DNA from: an uncultured Pseudomonadota bacterium
GTDB taxonomy: Bacteria > Myxococcota_A > UBA796 > SXON01
Direction of reading: 5' to 3'
Assembly: GCA_903875225.1 (NCBI GenBank)
Contig: CAIQVJ010000134.1
Location: forward strand, 57,047 to 121,046
DNA length: 64,000 nucleotides
The translations under genes and the position numbers were made by a program. The notes beneath the pieces were generated by a model. It was not told where the DNA came from, did not search any database, and saw nothing but the letters and a program-made list of their open reading frames with translations. Positions within the stretch are counted from its first letter, which is position 1. Each line of letters starts with the position of its first letter. Positions 36,741-45,432 of this stretch are shown here, piece by piece.

Positions 36741-37229
36741 ATGTGTTTACGCTTTTGCATGGTCGCGGTGCTCCTGTTCCTGTTCTTCACGGTGATTCCG
36801 GCCTTCGAGACGTGGCTCCTGATCGAGGTGGGCGAGGTGATCGGCGGCTGGCAGACGGTTGCCTGGCTGGTCGCGATGGGCGTGCTGGGCGCGTACCTCG
36901 GAAAACGGGCGGGCATGGGTGTCTTGCGGCAGATCGGGGATGAGCTGCGGGCAGGGAGCAGCCCCGCGGACAGCGTGGTGGAGGGGGCGCTCGTGCTCGT
37001 CGGGAGCCTGCTGCTCGTCACGCCGGGCTTCCTCTCCGACCTCGCAGGCCTGCTGCTGTTCCTCCCTCCGATCCGACGGTTTCTGGCTCCGCGGGTGAAG
37101 GCGCTCGGCCTGCGTTGGCTGGCGAGCCGACCCGGCGGGTTCGGCGTTTCGGTCGGGCCGATGGCCCCGGGCCCGGGGGCACCCCCGCCGGAGCGGTTGA
37201 AGAAGGGCTTTGATCACCCGAGTTTTTGA
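36741..37229 (+). CDS. fxsA: FxsA-family inner-membrane protein
   Basis: Membrane protein of 162 residues. The first 130 match FxsA: FFTVIPAFETWLLIEVG, then a GxxxGxxLGKRAG-like cytoplasmic loop, and the VEGALVLVGSLLLVTPGFLSD segment with the conserved TPGF before the third span. The tail is Pro/Gly-rich and variable. FxsA overproduction blocks phage T7 exclusion by F in E. coli; the normal role is unknown. GGGAG precedes the ATG by five bases. Overlaps the next gene by 20 bp. Confidence 0.88.
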   Translation: MCLRFCMVAVLLFLFFTVIPAFETWLLIEVGEVIGGWQTVAWLVAMGVLGAYLGKRAGMGVLRQIGDELRAGSSPADSVVEGALVLVGSLLLVTPGFLSDLAGLLLFLPPIRRFLAPRVKALGLRWLASRPGGFGVSVGPMAPGPGAPPPERLKKGFDHPSF

Positions 37230-38460
37230 GGCCGCGCAGGCGCGGCTCCAGCGGGAGGCCCTCGCCGCAGGGCTTTCACGATGCGGGGAGGGCTATGCGG
37301 GCGTGGTGTCCGGGGTGGCCGTGCGGGTGGCCACGGGCGGACCAGCAAGGTTCACGAGCATCGCGATCGAGACGACTGCTGCCACGCCCTGCATCGAGCT
37401 GAACGGACTGACCGGGCCCGGCCTCGTCCAGCCGGTGACGCGGGATCAGCGGCTCAACTCCCGCACCCGGTTTCCCCTGCGCGATGCGCACGCCCGGCTC
37501 CTTCTCCACGGCCTCGGCAGCGAGGAGCGTACAGCGTTGCGCCGCGCCGCGGGAGGGGACACCCTCCGCGTCGGGGAGGAGCGGATCGCGCTCCTGTTCG
37601 CCCCCGGGGCGGCCGCCCCGTCGCTGCCGGAGGCCGTGACGCGGTTGCAGCCGGTCGACGACCTCCTTCGCCGACCGGCCTCCGTTCGCGGGCACAACGT
37701 GCTGGAGGCAGCGTCCCGCTTCGAGGGCTACGCGTCGTCCTACGACCCCGCCGTGCAGGCCGCCGCGTGGGAGGCGCTGGCATGGAGCTTTCACGCGTTC
37801 GAGCCCGGGCTCCACGCCAACGTGAAGGCCGAGGCCGAGCGCGCGCGCACCGACCTGGCCGAACGGCCCGGGCGAGCCCACGCCCTCTTGATCCTCGCGG
37901 GGGCCAACCCCGAACGCCTCCTGCCCCACATCCAAGGGGCCCACGGCCCGGACGCCGATCTCGCCCACGTCCTGGAGCCCCTTGCCCGATGGGGCGAGCA
38001 CGCGATGCTGGAGCGCATCGTCCGCCTGGCCTGGACGTGCGGCAGTCCCTCCTTCGTCGGAACGGCGCTGGCCTGGGGACGCTGGAACGCGGGGGACGTG
38101 CCCCGGCTGCGCTCGCTCGCGCGGGCCGAGTCGGATGCCGTGGCCGCTGCGGCGCTGCGCGCGCTGGTAGGGCAGGTGTCCGCGGTACCGGAGGCGCTCC
38201 ACGCGCTCCACCGCGAGCAGCCTGTGGCTCGGGCGGCGGTCGATCTCCTGGCTGCGCAGGGGGATCTCCATGTGCTCCCGGCACTTCGACGAAGGCGGGC
38301 CTCCAGCGGCTTCGCCCGGGACCCGATCGACGCCGCGATCGCGGCGATCCGGTCGAGGGCGCATGGCGTCCAGCCCGGCCAGGTCACGCTCGCGCCGGAC
38401 CGGGGCGGCGTGTCGGTCGTGGAGGGCAGGGGGTCGGTGGCGCTGGAGGAGGCATCCTGA
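37210..38460 (+). CDS. Hypothetical Ala/Arg-rich helical protein
   Basis: Protein of 416 residues I do not recognise. The first 150 residues are mixed alpha/beta; from about 155 onwards it is helix after helix, rich in Ala, Leu and Arg (EALAWSFHAFEPGL, RAHALLILAGANPERLL, AALRALVGQVSAVPEALH), resembling HEAT-type repeats. No signal peptide or membrane span. The start is TTG 20 bp inside fxsA; no later start fits the coding pattern better. It is followed 23 bp later by trhO. Confidence 0.6.
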   Translation: MITRVFEAAQARLQREALAAGLSRCGEGYAGVVSGVAVRVATGGPARFTSIAIETTAATPCIELNGLTGPGLVQPVTRDQRLNSRTRFPLRDAHARLLLHGLGSEERTALRRAAGGDTLRVGEERIALLFAPGAAAPSLPEAVTRLQPVDDLLRRPASVRGHNVLEAASRFEGYASSYDPAVQAAAWEALAWSFHAFEPGLHANVKAEAERARTDLAERPGRAHALLILAGANPERLLPHIQGAHGPDADLAHVLEPLARWGEHAMLERIVRLAWTCGSPSFVGTALAWGRWNAGDVPRLRSLARAESDAVAAAALRALVGQVSAVPEALHALHREQPVARAAVDLLAAQGDLHVLPALRRRRASSGFARDPIDAAIAAIRSRAHGVQPGQVTLAPDRGGVSVVEGRGSVALEEAS

Positions 38461-38483
38461 CCCCGCCCGGTTACCCGCGGGCG

Positions 38484-39464
38484 ATGTCCACCGCCCGCGT
38501 GATCGCCCTCTATGGTTTCGTGGCCCTCGACGACTGCGAGTCCCTCGCGCCCCGGTTGCTGGAGCTGTGCCGGAAAAACGGCATTCGGGGCACTCTGCTC
38601 CTCGCGCATGAGGGGATCAACGGCACCGTGGCCGGGCCCCCGGCCGGGGTCCAGGCGCTGCTCGACTTTCTCGCCGCCGATGCCCGTTTCCATGGGCTGG
38701 ATGTCAAGGAGTCGGTGGCGGGCAGGTTGCCGTTCCACCGGATGAAGGTGCGGGTGAAGAAAGAGATCGTCACGCTCGGCCTTCCCGACGTCGACCCGAC
38801 ATGCCGCGTGGGCACCTACGTCGAGGGGGAGGCCTGGAACGCGCTGCTCGCCGACCCCGAGGTGATCGTGATCGACACGCGGAACGACTACGAGGTCCGC
38901 CTCGGTACGTTCTCCGGTGCCGTGAACCCCGGCACATCCACCTTCACCGAGTTCCCGGCCTATGTTCGGGAGCACCTCGACCCCCGCCAGCACAAGAAGA
39001 TCGCGATGTACTGCACCGGCGGCATCCGGTGCGAGAAGGCATCGTCGTTCATGCTGGGCGAGGGCTTCGAGCAGGTGTTCCACCTGCGCGGAGGCATCCT
39101 GCGGTACCTCGAGACGGTCCCGCAGGAACAGAGCCTGTGGCAGGGCGACTGCTTCGTCTTCGACGAGCGCGTCGCAGTCACCCACGCGCTCGCGCCGACC
39201 CAAGCCGCGGTCTGCTTCAACTGTCGCACGCCGCTCACCCGGGAAGACCAGCAGTCTGCCGACTTCGAGCCCGAGGTGAGCTGCCCACACTGCCGATCTA
39301 CCCTCACCGCCGAGCGCAGGGCCTCCCTGCAGGAGCGCACCCGGCAGATCGCCCTCGCTGCAACGCGCGGAGAACAGCACCTGGGCGACATCGCGCCGCT
39401 GGTCGAGCGCCGACGTGCTGAGAAGAAGGCTCGCCGGGCGGCCGATCGCCACAGCGCAGGATAG
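38484..39464 (+). CDS. trhO: tRNA uridine(34) hydroxylase, rhodanese family
   Basis: Oxygen-dependent enzyme (YceA/UPF0176) that makes 5-hydroxyuridine at tRNA position 34. The 326-residue protein has an N-terminal ferredoxin-like domain (VIALYGFVALDD, LLLAHEGINGTV), then a rhodanese domain with IDTRNDYEVRLGTF and the active loop MYCTGGIRCEKASSF, whose first Cys is catalytic. C-terminal Cys pairs (CFNCRTPL, CPHCRSTL) are likely a small zinc site, seen in some members. The ATG is placed before STARVIALYG. Followed by argB 25 bp later. Confidence 0.93.
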   Translation: MSTARVIALYGFVALDDCESLAPRLLELCRKNGIRGTLLLAHEGINGTVAGPPAGVQALLDFLAADARFHGLDVKESVAGRLPFHRMKVRVKKEIVTLGLPDVDPTCRVGTYVEGEAWNALLADPEVIVIDTRNDYEVRLGTFSGAVNPGTSTFTEFPAYVREHLDPRQHKKIAMYCTGGIRCEKASSFMLGEGFEQVFHLRGGILRYLETVPQEQSLWQGDCFVFDERVAVTHALAPTQAAVCFNCRTPLTREDQQSADFEPEVSCPHCRSTLTAERRASLQERTRQIALAATRGEQHLGDIAPLVERRRAEKKARRAADRHSAG

Positions 39465-39489
39465 CCGCGCGGCTCCCCTGGATCCCGAC

Positions 39490-40383
39490 GTGAACCGCAT
39501 CCTCCCCCTCATCGACGCCAGCGCCTACATCCGGCTCTTCCACGCCAAGACCTTCGTGATCAAGGTCTCCGGCAGCATCCTCGCCGACGAGAAGGCGCGC
39601 ACCGCCCTCGCCGAGGACGTGTCGTTGCTCCACCACGTGGGCATCCGGCTCGTGCTCGTGCACGGCGGCGGGCCCCAGCTGGACGCGCTCTCCGATCGCC
39701 TGGACGTGCCGCGCGAGGTCGTGGCGGGGCGCCGCGTGACGGATGCCCGCACACTCGACCTCGCGAAGATGGTGTTCCGCGGCCAGCTCAACAGCGACAT
39801 GGTCGGCGCCCTCGCTGCTGCCGGGGTCAAGGCCGTCGGGCTCTCGGGCGCGGACGGCAAGAGCATCCTGGCCACGCGACGCCCGCCCCGCACGATGCGT
39901 GATCCGTCGACCGGTACCGAGCAGCTCGTGGACTTCGGGTTCGTCGGCGACATCGACGTCGTGGACGCCGTCCTCCCGAACCTGTTGATCGACGCCGGGA
40001 TGGTCCCCGTGTACTGCTCGCTCGCGTGCACCCCGGGCGGTCAGATGCTCAACGTGAACGCAGACACCGTCGCGGCCCGACTGGCGATGGCGCTCGGCGC
40101 GGAGAAGCTGATCCTGTGCACCAGCGTGGCCGGACTGCTCGAGGACGTGAAGGACCCGCGTCGCCTCGTTTCCTACGGCGATCTCGGAACGGTCGAGGAG
40201 CTCACCCGACAGGGCGCGGTGTCCGGCGGCATGCTGCCCAAGCTCTCGGCCTGCACCGAGGCGCTCAAGGGCGGGGTCTCCCGCGTACATCTCATCGACG
40301 GCACGCGCGCGCACAGCCTCCTCCTGGAGCTGTTCACGAACGAGGGCTGCGGGACGATGCTGGTGGCGCGCCGCGAGGCGTAG
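39490..40383 (+). CDS. argB: Acetylglutamate kinase
   Basis: Second step of arginine synthesis, phosphorylating N-acetyl-L-glutamate. The 297-residue protein has FVIKVSGSIL, VLVHGGGPQLD, NSDMVGAL, FVGDIDVVD, NVNADTVAARLAMALGAEKL and GGMLPKL. The first nucleotide-binding loop reads K-V-S-G where most NAG kinases have K-Y-G-G. I chose the GTG at 39490, which begins just ahead of the usual start of the fold; a longer reading from 39415 would overlap trhO. No other arginine gene is near. Confidence 0.88.
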   Translation: MNRILPLIDASAYIRLFHAKTFVIKVSGSILADEKARTALAEDVSLLHHVGIRLVLVHGGGPQLDALSDRLDVPREVVAGRRVTDARTLDLAKMVFRGQLNSDMVGALAAAGVKAVGLSGADGKSILATRRPPRTMRDPSTGTEQLVDFGFVGDIDVVDAVLPNLLIDAGMVPVYCSLACTPGGQMLNVNADTVAARLAMALGAEKLILCTSVAGLLEDVKDPRRLVSYGDLGTVEELTRQGAVSGGMLPKLSACTEALKGGVSRVHLIDGTRAHSLLLELFTNEGCGTMLVARREA

Positions 40384-40391
40384 CTCCGCGG

Positions 40392-41741
40392 CTACTTCTG
40401 CTTCTTCTTCCCCCCGCTGTCGTCCTTCGCGCCGTCGATCGGCGCGTTCCTGCCTGCCTTCTTGGCCTTCTGCGCGTCCTGCAGGTTCTGCAGCCAGGTC
40501 TTCGACATCCGCGTCTCCGTCAGCCGGGTCTTGCCTCCAAACCGATAGGAGAGGTCGGTCGCGGGCAGGACCCACGCAAACGGGGTGGCGGACGAGCCGT
40601 AGCCGATGCGCGCATCCACGTGTTTCCAGCTCGCCTGGTAGGAGATCGAGACGACGTAGGACTTGGTCAACGGCACGGGGCCACCCGCCTTGTCCGTGTC
40701 CTCCAGGAGGCTGCCCAACGCGACGATCGGGGGCAGTGACTGTGCGGATCCGAGGTCGGTGGCGAGCGAGCTCCAGACGATCGCCGAGCCCTGCAGGATG
40801 AGGCTGTCGCGCCGGTTGAACCGCACGTCGGTCGCGGCGGTCAGGCTGAGCGCGTTCCCGAGCACGCTCAGGTTGACGTTGTCCTCCTGCAGCTTCGTGT
40901 TCAGGGCGTCGATGCTCTCCTTGGAGCCCGTGAGGAGCAGCGGGGAGATCTTCGTCAGATCGGGGAGGCCCTCGGCCTGGATCCGATCGAAGCTGCCGGC
41001 GAGGTGGAAGCTCCACGGCTTGACGATCTGCACGCTCGTGCGGATCCCGGCCTCGATGAAGCTCGCGTTGAAGCCGTGGGACGGCAGGACGAACACCGAG
41101 CCCAGCGCCGCGACGTCGAACGGCCCCGCCCGCACGACGTCCCACTTCAGGTTGCCGTTGGGCACCTTGAGGATGTCGAGGATCGGCGCGGTGCCGAGCT
41201 GAACGCGCGGGAGCACGCCCACGGTGATCGCGGCGAGCCCGAGCTTCACCTCGCCCCACTCGAGCGTGTAGGCGGTGAAGTCGGTCTGTGCGTAGGGGTT
41301 CTGCGGGAGCTTCCAGCGGTTCGGCTGGAGGTGCTTCACCTCGGAGGTGGTGAGGTCGCGGGTCTTGAGCGCCTCGGAGAGGTCGAGCCTGGGCTCCTCG
41401 TCAGGGGCGGCGGCCCCCGGCTCCGCGGGCGCCTCGGCTGCGGGTTCCTCGGCTGCGGGTTCCTCGGCTGCGGGTTCCTCGGTCTCGGGTTCGGTTGGCG
41501 TTGCGATCGCCGGGGCCACGGGCGTCTCGCCCGAGACGGGCGGTTCGGTCGTCGGTTCCGATGCGGGCTCGACCGGCGTCTCGGAGGCCGGTCCTGCCGC
41601 TGGATCGACGGCTGGGTCCACGGGGGGAGCGTCCGAAGCAGCGCCCGTCGGGTAGGTCGGCGGTGCGGCCTGGGGCGTGCCGTCAGTCGGGGGGTCGTCG
41701 GCCAGGGCCAGGTGCGCGGCGAGGACAAGGGGGAGCAGCAT
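40392..41741 (-). CDS. Exported protein with EPAA-rich linker and beta-rich domain, possible outer-membrane protein
   Basis: Protein of 449 residues. The signal peptide is MLLPLVLAAHLALADD. Residues 17-125 are a low-complexity Pro/Glu/Ala/Thr linker. From about 140 to 420 it is beta-strand rich with alternating hydrophobic residues (LEWGEVKLGLAAITVGVLPRV, VRFNRRDSLILQGSAIVW, YVVSISYQASWKHVDARIGYG), the pattern of an outer-membrane barrel. The C-terminus is Lys-rich and not a typical Phe-ending barrel signal. Family not recognised. It is convergent with argB (8 bp gap) and divergent from the M20 peptidase. Confidence 0.6.
   Translation of the reverse strand: MLLPLVLAAHLALADDPPTDGTPQAAPPTYPTGAASDAPPVDPAVDPAAGPASETPVEPASEPTTEPPVSGETPVAPAIATPTEPETEEPAAEEPAAEEPAAEAPAEPGAAAPDEEPRLDLSEALKTRDLTTSEVKHLQPNRWKLPQNPYAQTDFTAYTLEWGEVKLGLAAITVGVLPRVQLGTAPILDILKVPNGNLKWDVVRAGPFDVAALGSVFVLPSHGFNASFIEAGIRTSVQIVKPWSFHLAGSFDRIQAEGLPDLTKISPLLLTGSKESIDALNTKLQEDNVNLSVLGNALSLTAATDVRFNRRDSLILQGSAIVWSSLATDLGSAQSLPPIVALGSLLEDTDKAGGPVPLTKSYVVSISYQASWKHVDARIGYGSSATPFAWVLPATDLSYRFGGKTRLTETRMSKTWLQNLQDAQKAKKAGRNAPIDGAKDDSGGKKKQK
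41436..41480 (-). repeat. Three exact tandem copies of a 15-bp unit
   Basis: GGCTGCGGGTTCCTC occurs three times head to tail inside the linker of the exported protein. It encodes EEPAA repeats and is in frame, so copy-number change would lengthen or shorten the linker without a frameshift. Confidence 0.9.
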
Positions 41742-41780
41742 GCGCGGAACGTAGTCGGCTTTCCGGATATGTGCCGCGCC

Positions 41781-43199
41781 ATGAGCGCATCCACTCCCCC
41801 TCTCCACCCCGCCGTAGAACGTGTGGCCGACGCCGCGAAGACCTGCGTCGACGCCGCCCTCGCCGCCCTCTCCGGCTACCTGCGGATCCCCGCGATCTCC
41901 TGCGATCCGGAGCGGGCGGACGACGTCCGGAGGCTCGCCGGGGCGGTCTGTGCGGATCTGCGGGCGCTGGGGCTGGACAATGCCCGTGTGATCGAGCTTC
42001 CCGGCGCGCTCCCCGTGGTGGCTGCCGAGTGGCTGCGGCAACCGGGCAAGCCGACCGTGCTGATCTACGGGCACATGGACCTTCAGCCGGTCAAGGGGGA
42101 GATCTGGACCTCCCCACCCCACGAGCCCACGGTGCGAAATGGACGGTTGTACGCCCGTGGGGCCGCGGATGACATGGGGGGCTGGGTCTCGCACCTCTTC
42201 GCGATCAAGACCTGGCTCGAGCTCACGGGGGAGTTGCCCTGCAACATCAAGCTGATCCTGGAGTCGGAGGAGGAGATCGGGAGCCCGAACCTCGAACGCT
42301 ACATGGACGCCGCGCCCGAGGTGTTCTCCTCCGACGCGATGGTGCTGACCGACTGCGAGAACCCGTCCACCAGCATCCCGGGGCTGACCACCTCCCTGCG
42401 CGGCATCCTGGAGGCCACGGTGACGGTGAGCGCGCTCACGGCCGACATCCACTCCGGCCTCTGGGGCGGGATGGCGCCGGACGTGTCGACCGGATTGATG
42501 ACGCTGGTGGCGCGGCTCGTGGACGACGACGGGCGCCTGCGTGAACCGCGCGTGGCCGTGCCGCTCTCGTGGCAGACGCCTGCGTGGGATGTCCCCCTGG
42601 ATACCAAGGTGATCCGCGAGGGCGCCCACCTCGCACCCGGGGTCGACCCGCTGCCCTGTCGCGGACACCCGCCCGCCGAGCACCTGTGGCGCCAACCGGC
42701 GATCACCGTGCTGACCACCACGCTGCCGACTGCCGAACGCAAGAAGAACGCGCTTCGCCAGAGCGCATCGGCGATCCTCTCGGTGCGCGTGGCGCCGGGG
42801 CAGGTGGACGCCGTCGTGAAGGAGGCGATCACCCGGGTGCTGACGACGAACACGCCGGGCGGCGCAAAGGTGGAGGTGAAGTGGGCGGCCGGCGAGTCGG
42901 GGGCCTGGCTCTACTCGCCCCAGGGCCCGGCCTTCGAGGCCGCCGACCGCGCCTACGTGCGCGCCTGGGGCCGCCCGCTGCTGCAGATCGGCGTGGGCGG
43001 GTCCATCCCGTTCGTGGCGTTGTTCGGACGACGGTTCGGTGATCTCCCGCTGATCCTCAACGGGGTGATCGATCCGCTCACCACAGCGCACGGTCCCGAC
43101 GAGAGCCTGGACATCGGGGTGTTATCCAAGGTGATCCTGACGAATGTGTACCTGTATGCCGAACTGGGGGCGGCGCTGGGTTCGAGGCGCGATCCGTAG
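41781..43199 (+). CDS. M20-family dipeptidase / peptidase
   Basis: Zinc metallopeptidase of 472 residues. The metal ligands are in place: YGHMDLQP (His, Asp), ARGAADDMGGW (bridging Asp), LESEEEIGS (catalytic Glu-Glu), VLTDCEN (Asp) and TTAHGPDES (His). A dimerisation domain (about 210-380) sits between the two halves of the catalytic domain. The layout matches the carnosinase/PepV/DapE-like group that cleaves dipeptides. There is no signal peptide. An ATG four codons earlier is an equally possible start. Confidence 0.92.
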   Translation: MSASTPPLHPAVERVADAAKTCVDAALAALSGYLRIPAISCDPERADDVRRLAGAVCADLRALGLDNARVIELPGALPVVAAEWLRQPGKPTVLIYGHMDLQPVKGEIWTSPPHEPTVRNGRLYARGAADDMGGWVSHLFAIKTWLELTGELPCNIKLILESEEEIGSPNLERYMDAAPEVFSSDAMVLTDCENPSTSIPGLTTSLRGILEATVTVSALTADIHSGLWGGMAPDVSTGLMTLVARLVDDDGRLREPRVAVPLSWQTPAWDVPLDTKVIREGAHLAPGVDPLPCRGHPPAEHLWRQPAITVLTTTLPTAERKKNALRQSASAILSVRVAPGQVDAVVKEAITRVLTTNTPGGAKVEVKWAAGESGAWLYSPQGPAFEAADRAYVRAWGRPLLQIGVGGSIPFVALFGRRFGDLPLILNGVIDPLTTAHGPDESLDIGVLSKVILTNVYLYAELGAALGSRRDP

Positions 43200-43267
43200 C
43201 CGGGCACCGGGATCATGCCGGCAGCACCGGAGCTTGATAGGCCCCGGCTCCCTTCCAGAGTCCTCCC

Positions 43268-44740
43268 ATGGCAGACGGCATCACCCCGCGCGCGACTGAT
43301 TATTCCCAGTGGTACCTCGATGTGATCGCTGCCGCTGAGCTCTCGGACTACTCGCCGGTGAAGGGCTGCATGGTGTTCCGGCCGCACGGGTTCGCGGTCT
43401 GGGACCTGATGAAGAACGACCTGGACCGGCGCTTTCGTGAGACCGGGCACGTGAACGCCTACTTCCCGCTGCTCATCCCCGTGAGCTTCCTGTCCAAGGA
43501 AGCCCAGCACGTCGAGGGCTTTGCCAAGGAATGCGCCGTCGTCACGCACCACAGGCTCCGCATGGCGGAGGGCGGTGGCGTCGAGCCCGACCCCGCTTCC
43601 AAGCTCGAAGAGCCGCTCGTCATCCGGCCCACGTCCGAGACCATCATCTGGCACATGTACGGCCAGTGGATCCAGTCGTGGCGGGACCTGCCGATCCTCA
43701 TCAACCAGTGGGCGAACATCGTCCGCTGGGAGATGAAGACGAGGCCGTTCCTGCGCACTGCCGAGTTCTTGTGGCAGGAGGGACACACCGCCCATGCCAC
43801 GCGCTCGGAGGCCGTGGAGGAGGCTCGTCGGATGTTGGACGTGTACGAGGCGTTCGCCGCTGATGTGCTGGCGCTGCCTGTGGTCAAGGGTGTGAAGTCC
43901 ACTTCGGAGCGGTTCGCGGGGGCCGAGGACACCTACTGCATCGAGGCGCTGATGCAGAATGGTTGGGCGCTCCAGGCGGGCACCAGCCATTTCCTTGGAC
44001 AGAATTTCGCCAGGGCCTTCGACGTCTCGTTCCAGAACACCGCAGGTGAGCGCGAATTCGTGTGGGCGACGAGCTGGGGCGTGAGCACCCGGCTGATCGG
44101 CGCGGTGATCATGACGCACTCGGACGACACGGGGCTGGTGCTCCCGCCGGCCGTGGCCCCCGTGCAGGTGGTGATCACGCCGATCTGGAAGTCCGACTCA
44201 GAGCGCGAGCTCGTGCTCGGGCACGCCGAGCGTGTTCGCGCCGCGCTGGGCTCGGAGTTCCGCGTGAAGGTCGACGCTCGGGACACCATCAAGCCCGGCG
44301 CAAAGTACTTCGAGTGGGAACGCAAGGGCGTGCCACTGCGCCTGGAGATCGGGCCCCGCGACGTGGCGGGCGACTCGGTGTTCGCGGCACCCCGCACGGG
44401 CGGAAAGAAGTTCGGGATCCCCGCCGCGACTGTCGCGGACGGGGTTCGCGCTGCGCTCGCGGCCATCCAGGCGGAGCTGTACAGCCGGGCCCGGGCCCGC
44501 CGCGACGAGACGATGCGCACCTGCACGAGCTACGAGGGGTTCAAGGTCGAGCTCGAGAAGGGCGGTTTCGTACGTACCTACTGGGCGGACGATGCTGCGA
44601 ACGAGGAGAAGATCAAGGAGGACACCAAGGCCACGATCCGGTGCTTCCCGCTCGAAGGGCAGGAAGAAGCCGCTGGCCAGACGTGTTTCTATTCCGGCCG
44701 CCCGGCTACCCACGTCGCGCTCTTTGCGAGGGCCTACTGA
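43268..44740 (+). CDS. proS: Prolyl-tRNA synthetase, archaeal/eukaryotic type
   Basis: Charges tRNA-Pro. The 490-residue class II synthetase lacks the insertion editing domain of the E. coli type. It has motif 2 RWEMKTRPFLRTAEFLWQEGH, the HATR loop, TSHFLGQNFARAF, motif 3 GVSTRLIGAVIMTHSD, the anticodon-binding domain (VQVVITPIWK) and a C-terminal extension ending in Tyr, a trait of this type. This form is shared by archaea, eukaryotes and some bacteria. The stop codon overlaps the ATG of the small lipoprotein. Confidence 0.96.
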   Translation: MADGITPRATDYSQWYLDVIAAAELSDYSPVKGCMVFRPHGFAVWDLMKNDLDRRFRETGHVNAYFPLLIPVSFLSKEAQHVEGFAKECAVVTHHRLRMAEGGGVEPDPASKLEEPLVIRPTSETIIWHMYGQWIQSWRDLPILINQWANIVRWEMKTRPFLRTAEFLWQEGHTAHATRSEAVEEARRMLDVYEAFAADVLALPVVKGVKSTSERFAGAEDTYCIEALMQNGWALQAGTSHFLGQNFARAFDVSFQNTAGEREFVWATSWGVSTRLIGAVIMTHSDDTGLVLPPAVAPVQVVITPIWKSDSERELVLGHAERVRAALGSEFRVKVDARDTIKPGAKYFEWERKGVPLRLEIGPRDVAGDSVFAAPRTGGKKFGIPAATVADGVRAALAAIQAELYSRARARRDETMRTCTSYEGFKVELEKGGFVRTYWADDAANEEKIKEDTKATIRCFPLEGQEEAAGQTCFYSGRPATHVALFARAY

Positions 44741-44952
44741 TGCGTCTTTCCGTGAACCTCGGCGTTCTTGCTCTCGTGCTCGCCTGCGCAGCCTGCGTCA
44801 CGTCCCACGACGACGGCGCCAACCCCGTGTGCGCATGCTCGGACACGTCGGGCGCCGACACCTCGGGCACCGAAACCGGTGACACCTCGGACAGCGACTC
44901 CGACACAGACACCGCGGCGACCGAGACCGGTGACACCGCGCGCCTGCCGTAG
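44740..44952 (+). CDS. Tiny Asp/Thr/Ser-rich lipoprotein
   Basis: Predicted 70-residue protein with signal peptide and lipobox (MRLSVNLGVLALVLACAAC). The mature part is only about 50 residues and almost all Asp, Thr, Ser, Glu and Gly (SDTSGADTSGTETGDTSDSD and so on), with a CAC pair just before. This resembles the flexible linker found after the lipid anchor in Myxococcota lipoproteins, but here no domain follows. ATGA overlap with proS would couple its translation. It may be a truncated remnant or a real surface spacer peptide. Confidence 0.55.
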   Translation: MRLSVNLGVLALVLACAACVTSHDDGANPVCACSDTSGADTSGTETGDTSDSDSDTDTAATETGDTARLP

Positions 44953-44984
44953 GCCGACGCGCGTGAGTGGGCCCGCCCGTCGGC
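44953..44984. terminator. Hairpin between convergent genes
   Basis: GCCGACG and CGTCGGC form a seven-base stem with an 18-base loop between the tiny lipoprotein and the convergent membrane protein gene. No T-run. Moderate candidate for a shared terminator. Confidence 0.4.
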
Positions 44985-44991
44985 GCCGATC

Positions 44992-45393
44992 TCAGCCCCG
45001 CCCGTAGCCGTAGGGGTCCGATGACGCGGCCCCGGTGGAGTTCGTGGTCACCCCAAGGTACACGCCGCCCGCCACGACGATCTCGCCGAGCGCCCGCATG
45101 AGGCTGGCGACCAGCCCGATCGCGCTGCTCACCGTGCTGATCTCCGACATCGACCAGCCCTCGCTCGCCGCGCTGATGGTGAGTGCGGTGGTGCCGTAGC
45201 TCGCCACGGAGGCGAGGAGCTGGAGCAGCGTGCCCACTCCGAGGGCCACGGCAGCCCCCCGATTCCGGCCGTACATCCACCCCGCGAGCCCCAGCACGAC
45301 GAAGTGGGCGAGCACGCTTGGCAGGTAGAAGACCGCCATGGAGAGGAGGGAAGGCAGCAGGGTGGACAAGTGGCGACCTGGGATGCCCCGCAC
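44992..45393 (-). CDS. Small membrane protein of unknown function
   Basis: About 133 residues with three to four hydrophobic segments (VFYLPSVLAHFVVLGLAGWM, AVALGVGTLLQLLASVASYG, AIGLVASLMRALGEIVVAGG) and a C-terminal Tyr/Gly-rich end. No family recognised. The start could be this GTG or the ATG at 45339, neither with a good ribosome-binding site. Divergent from the LOG-family gene. Confidence 0.55.
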   Translation of the reverse strand: MRGIPGRHLSTLLPSLLSMAVFYLPSVLAHFVVLGLAGWMYGRNRGAAVALGVGTLLQLLASVASYGTTALTISAASEGWSMSEISTVSSAIGLVASLMRALGEIVVAGGVYLGVTTNSTGAASSDPYGYGRG

Positions 45394-45432
45394 CTAATCC
45401 AGGGATAAGCGGGCGGCTCACGCACGAGAGTC

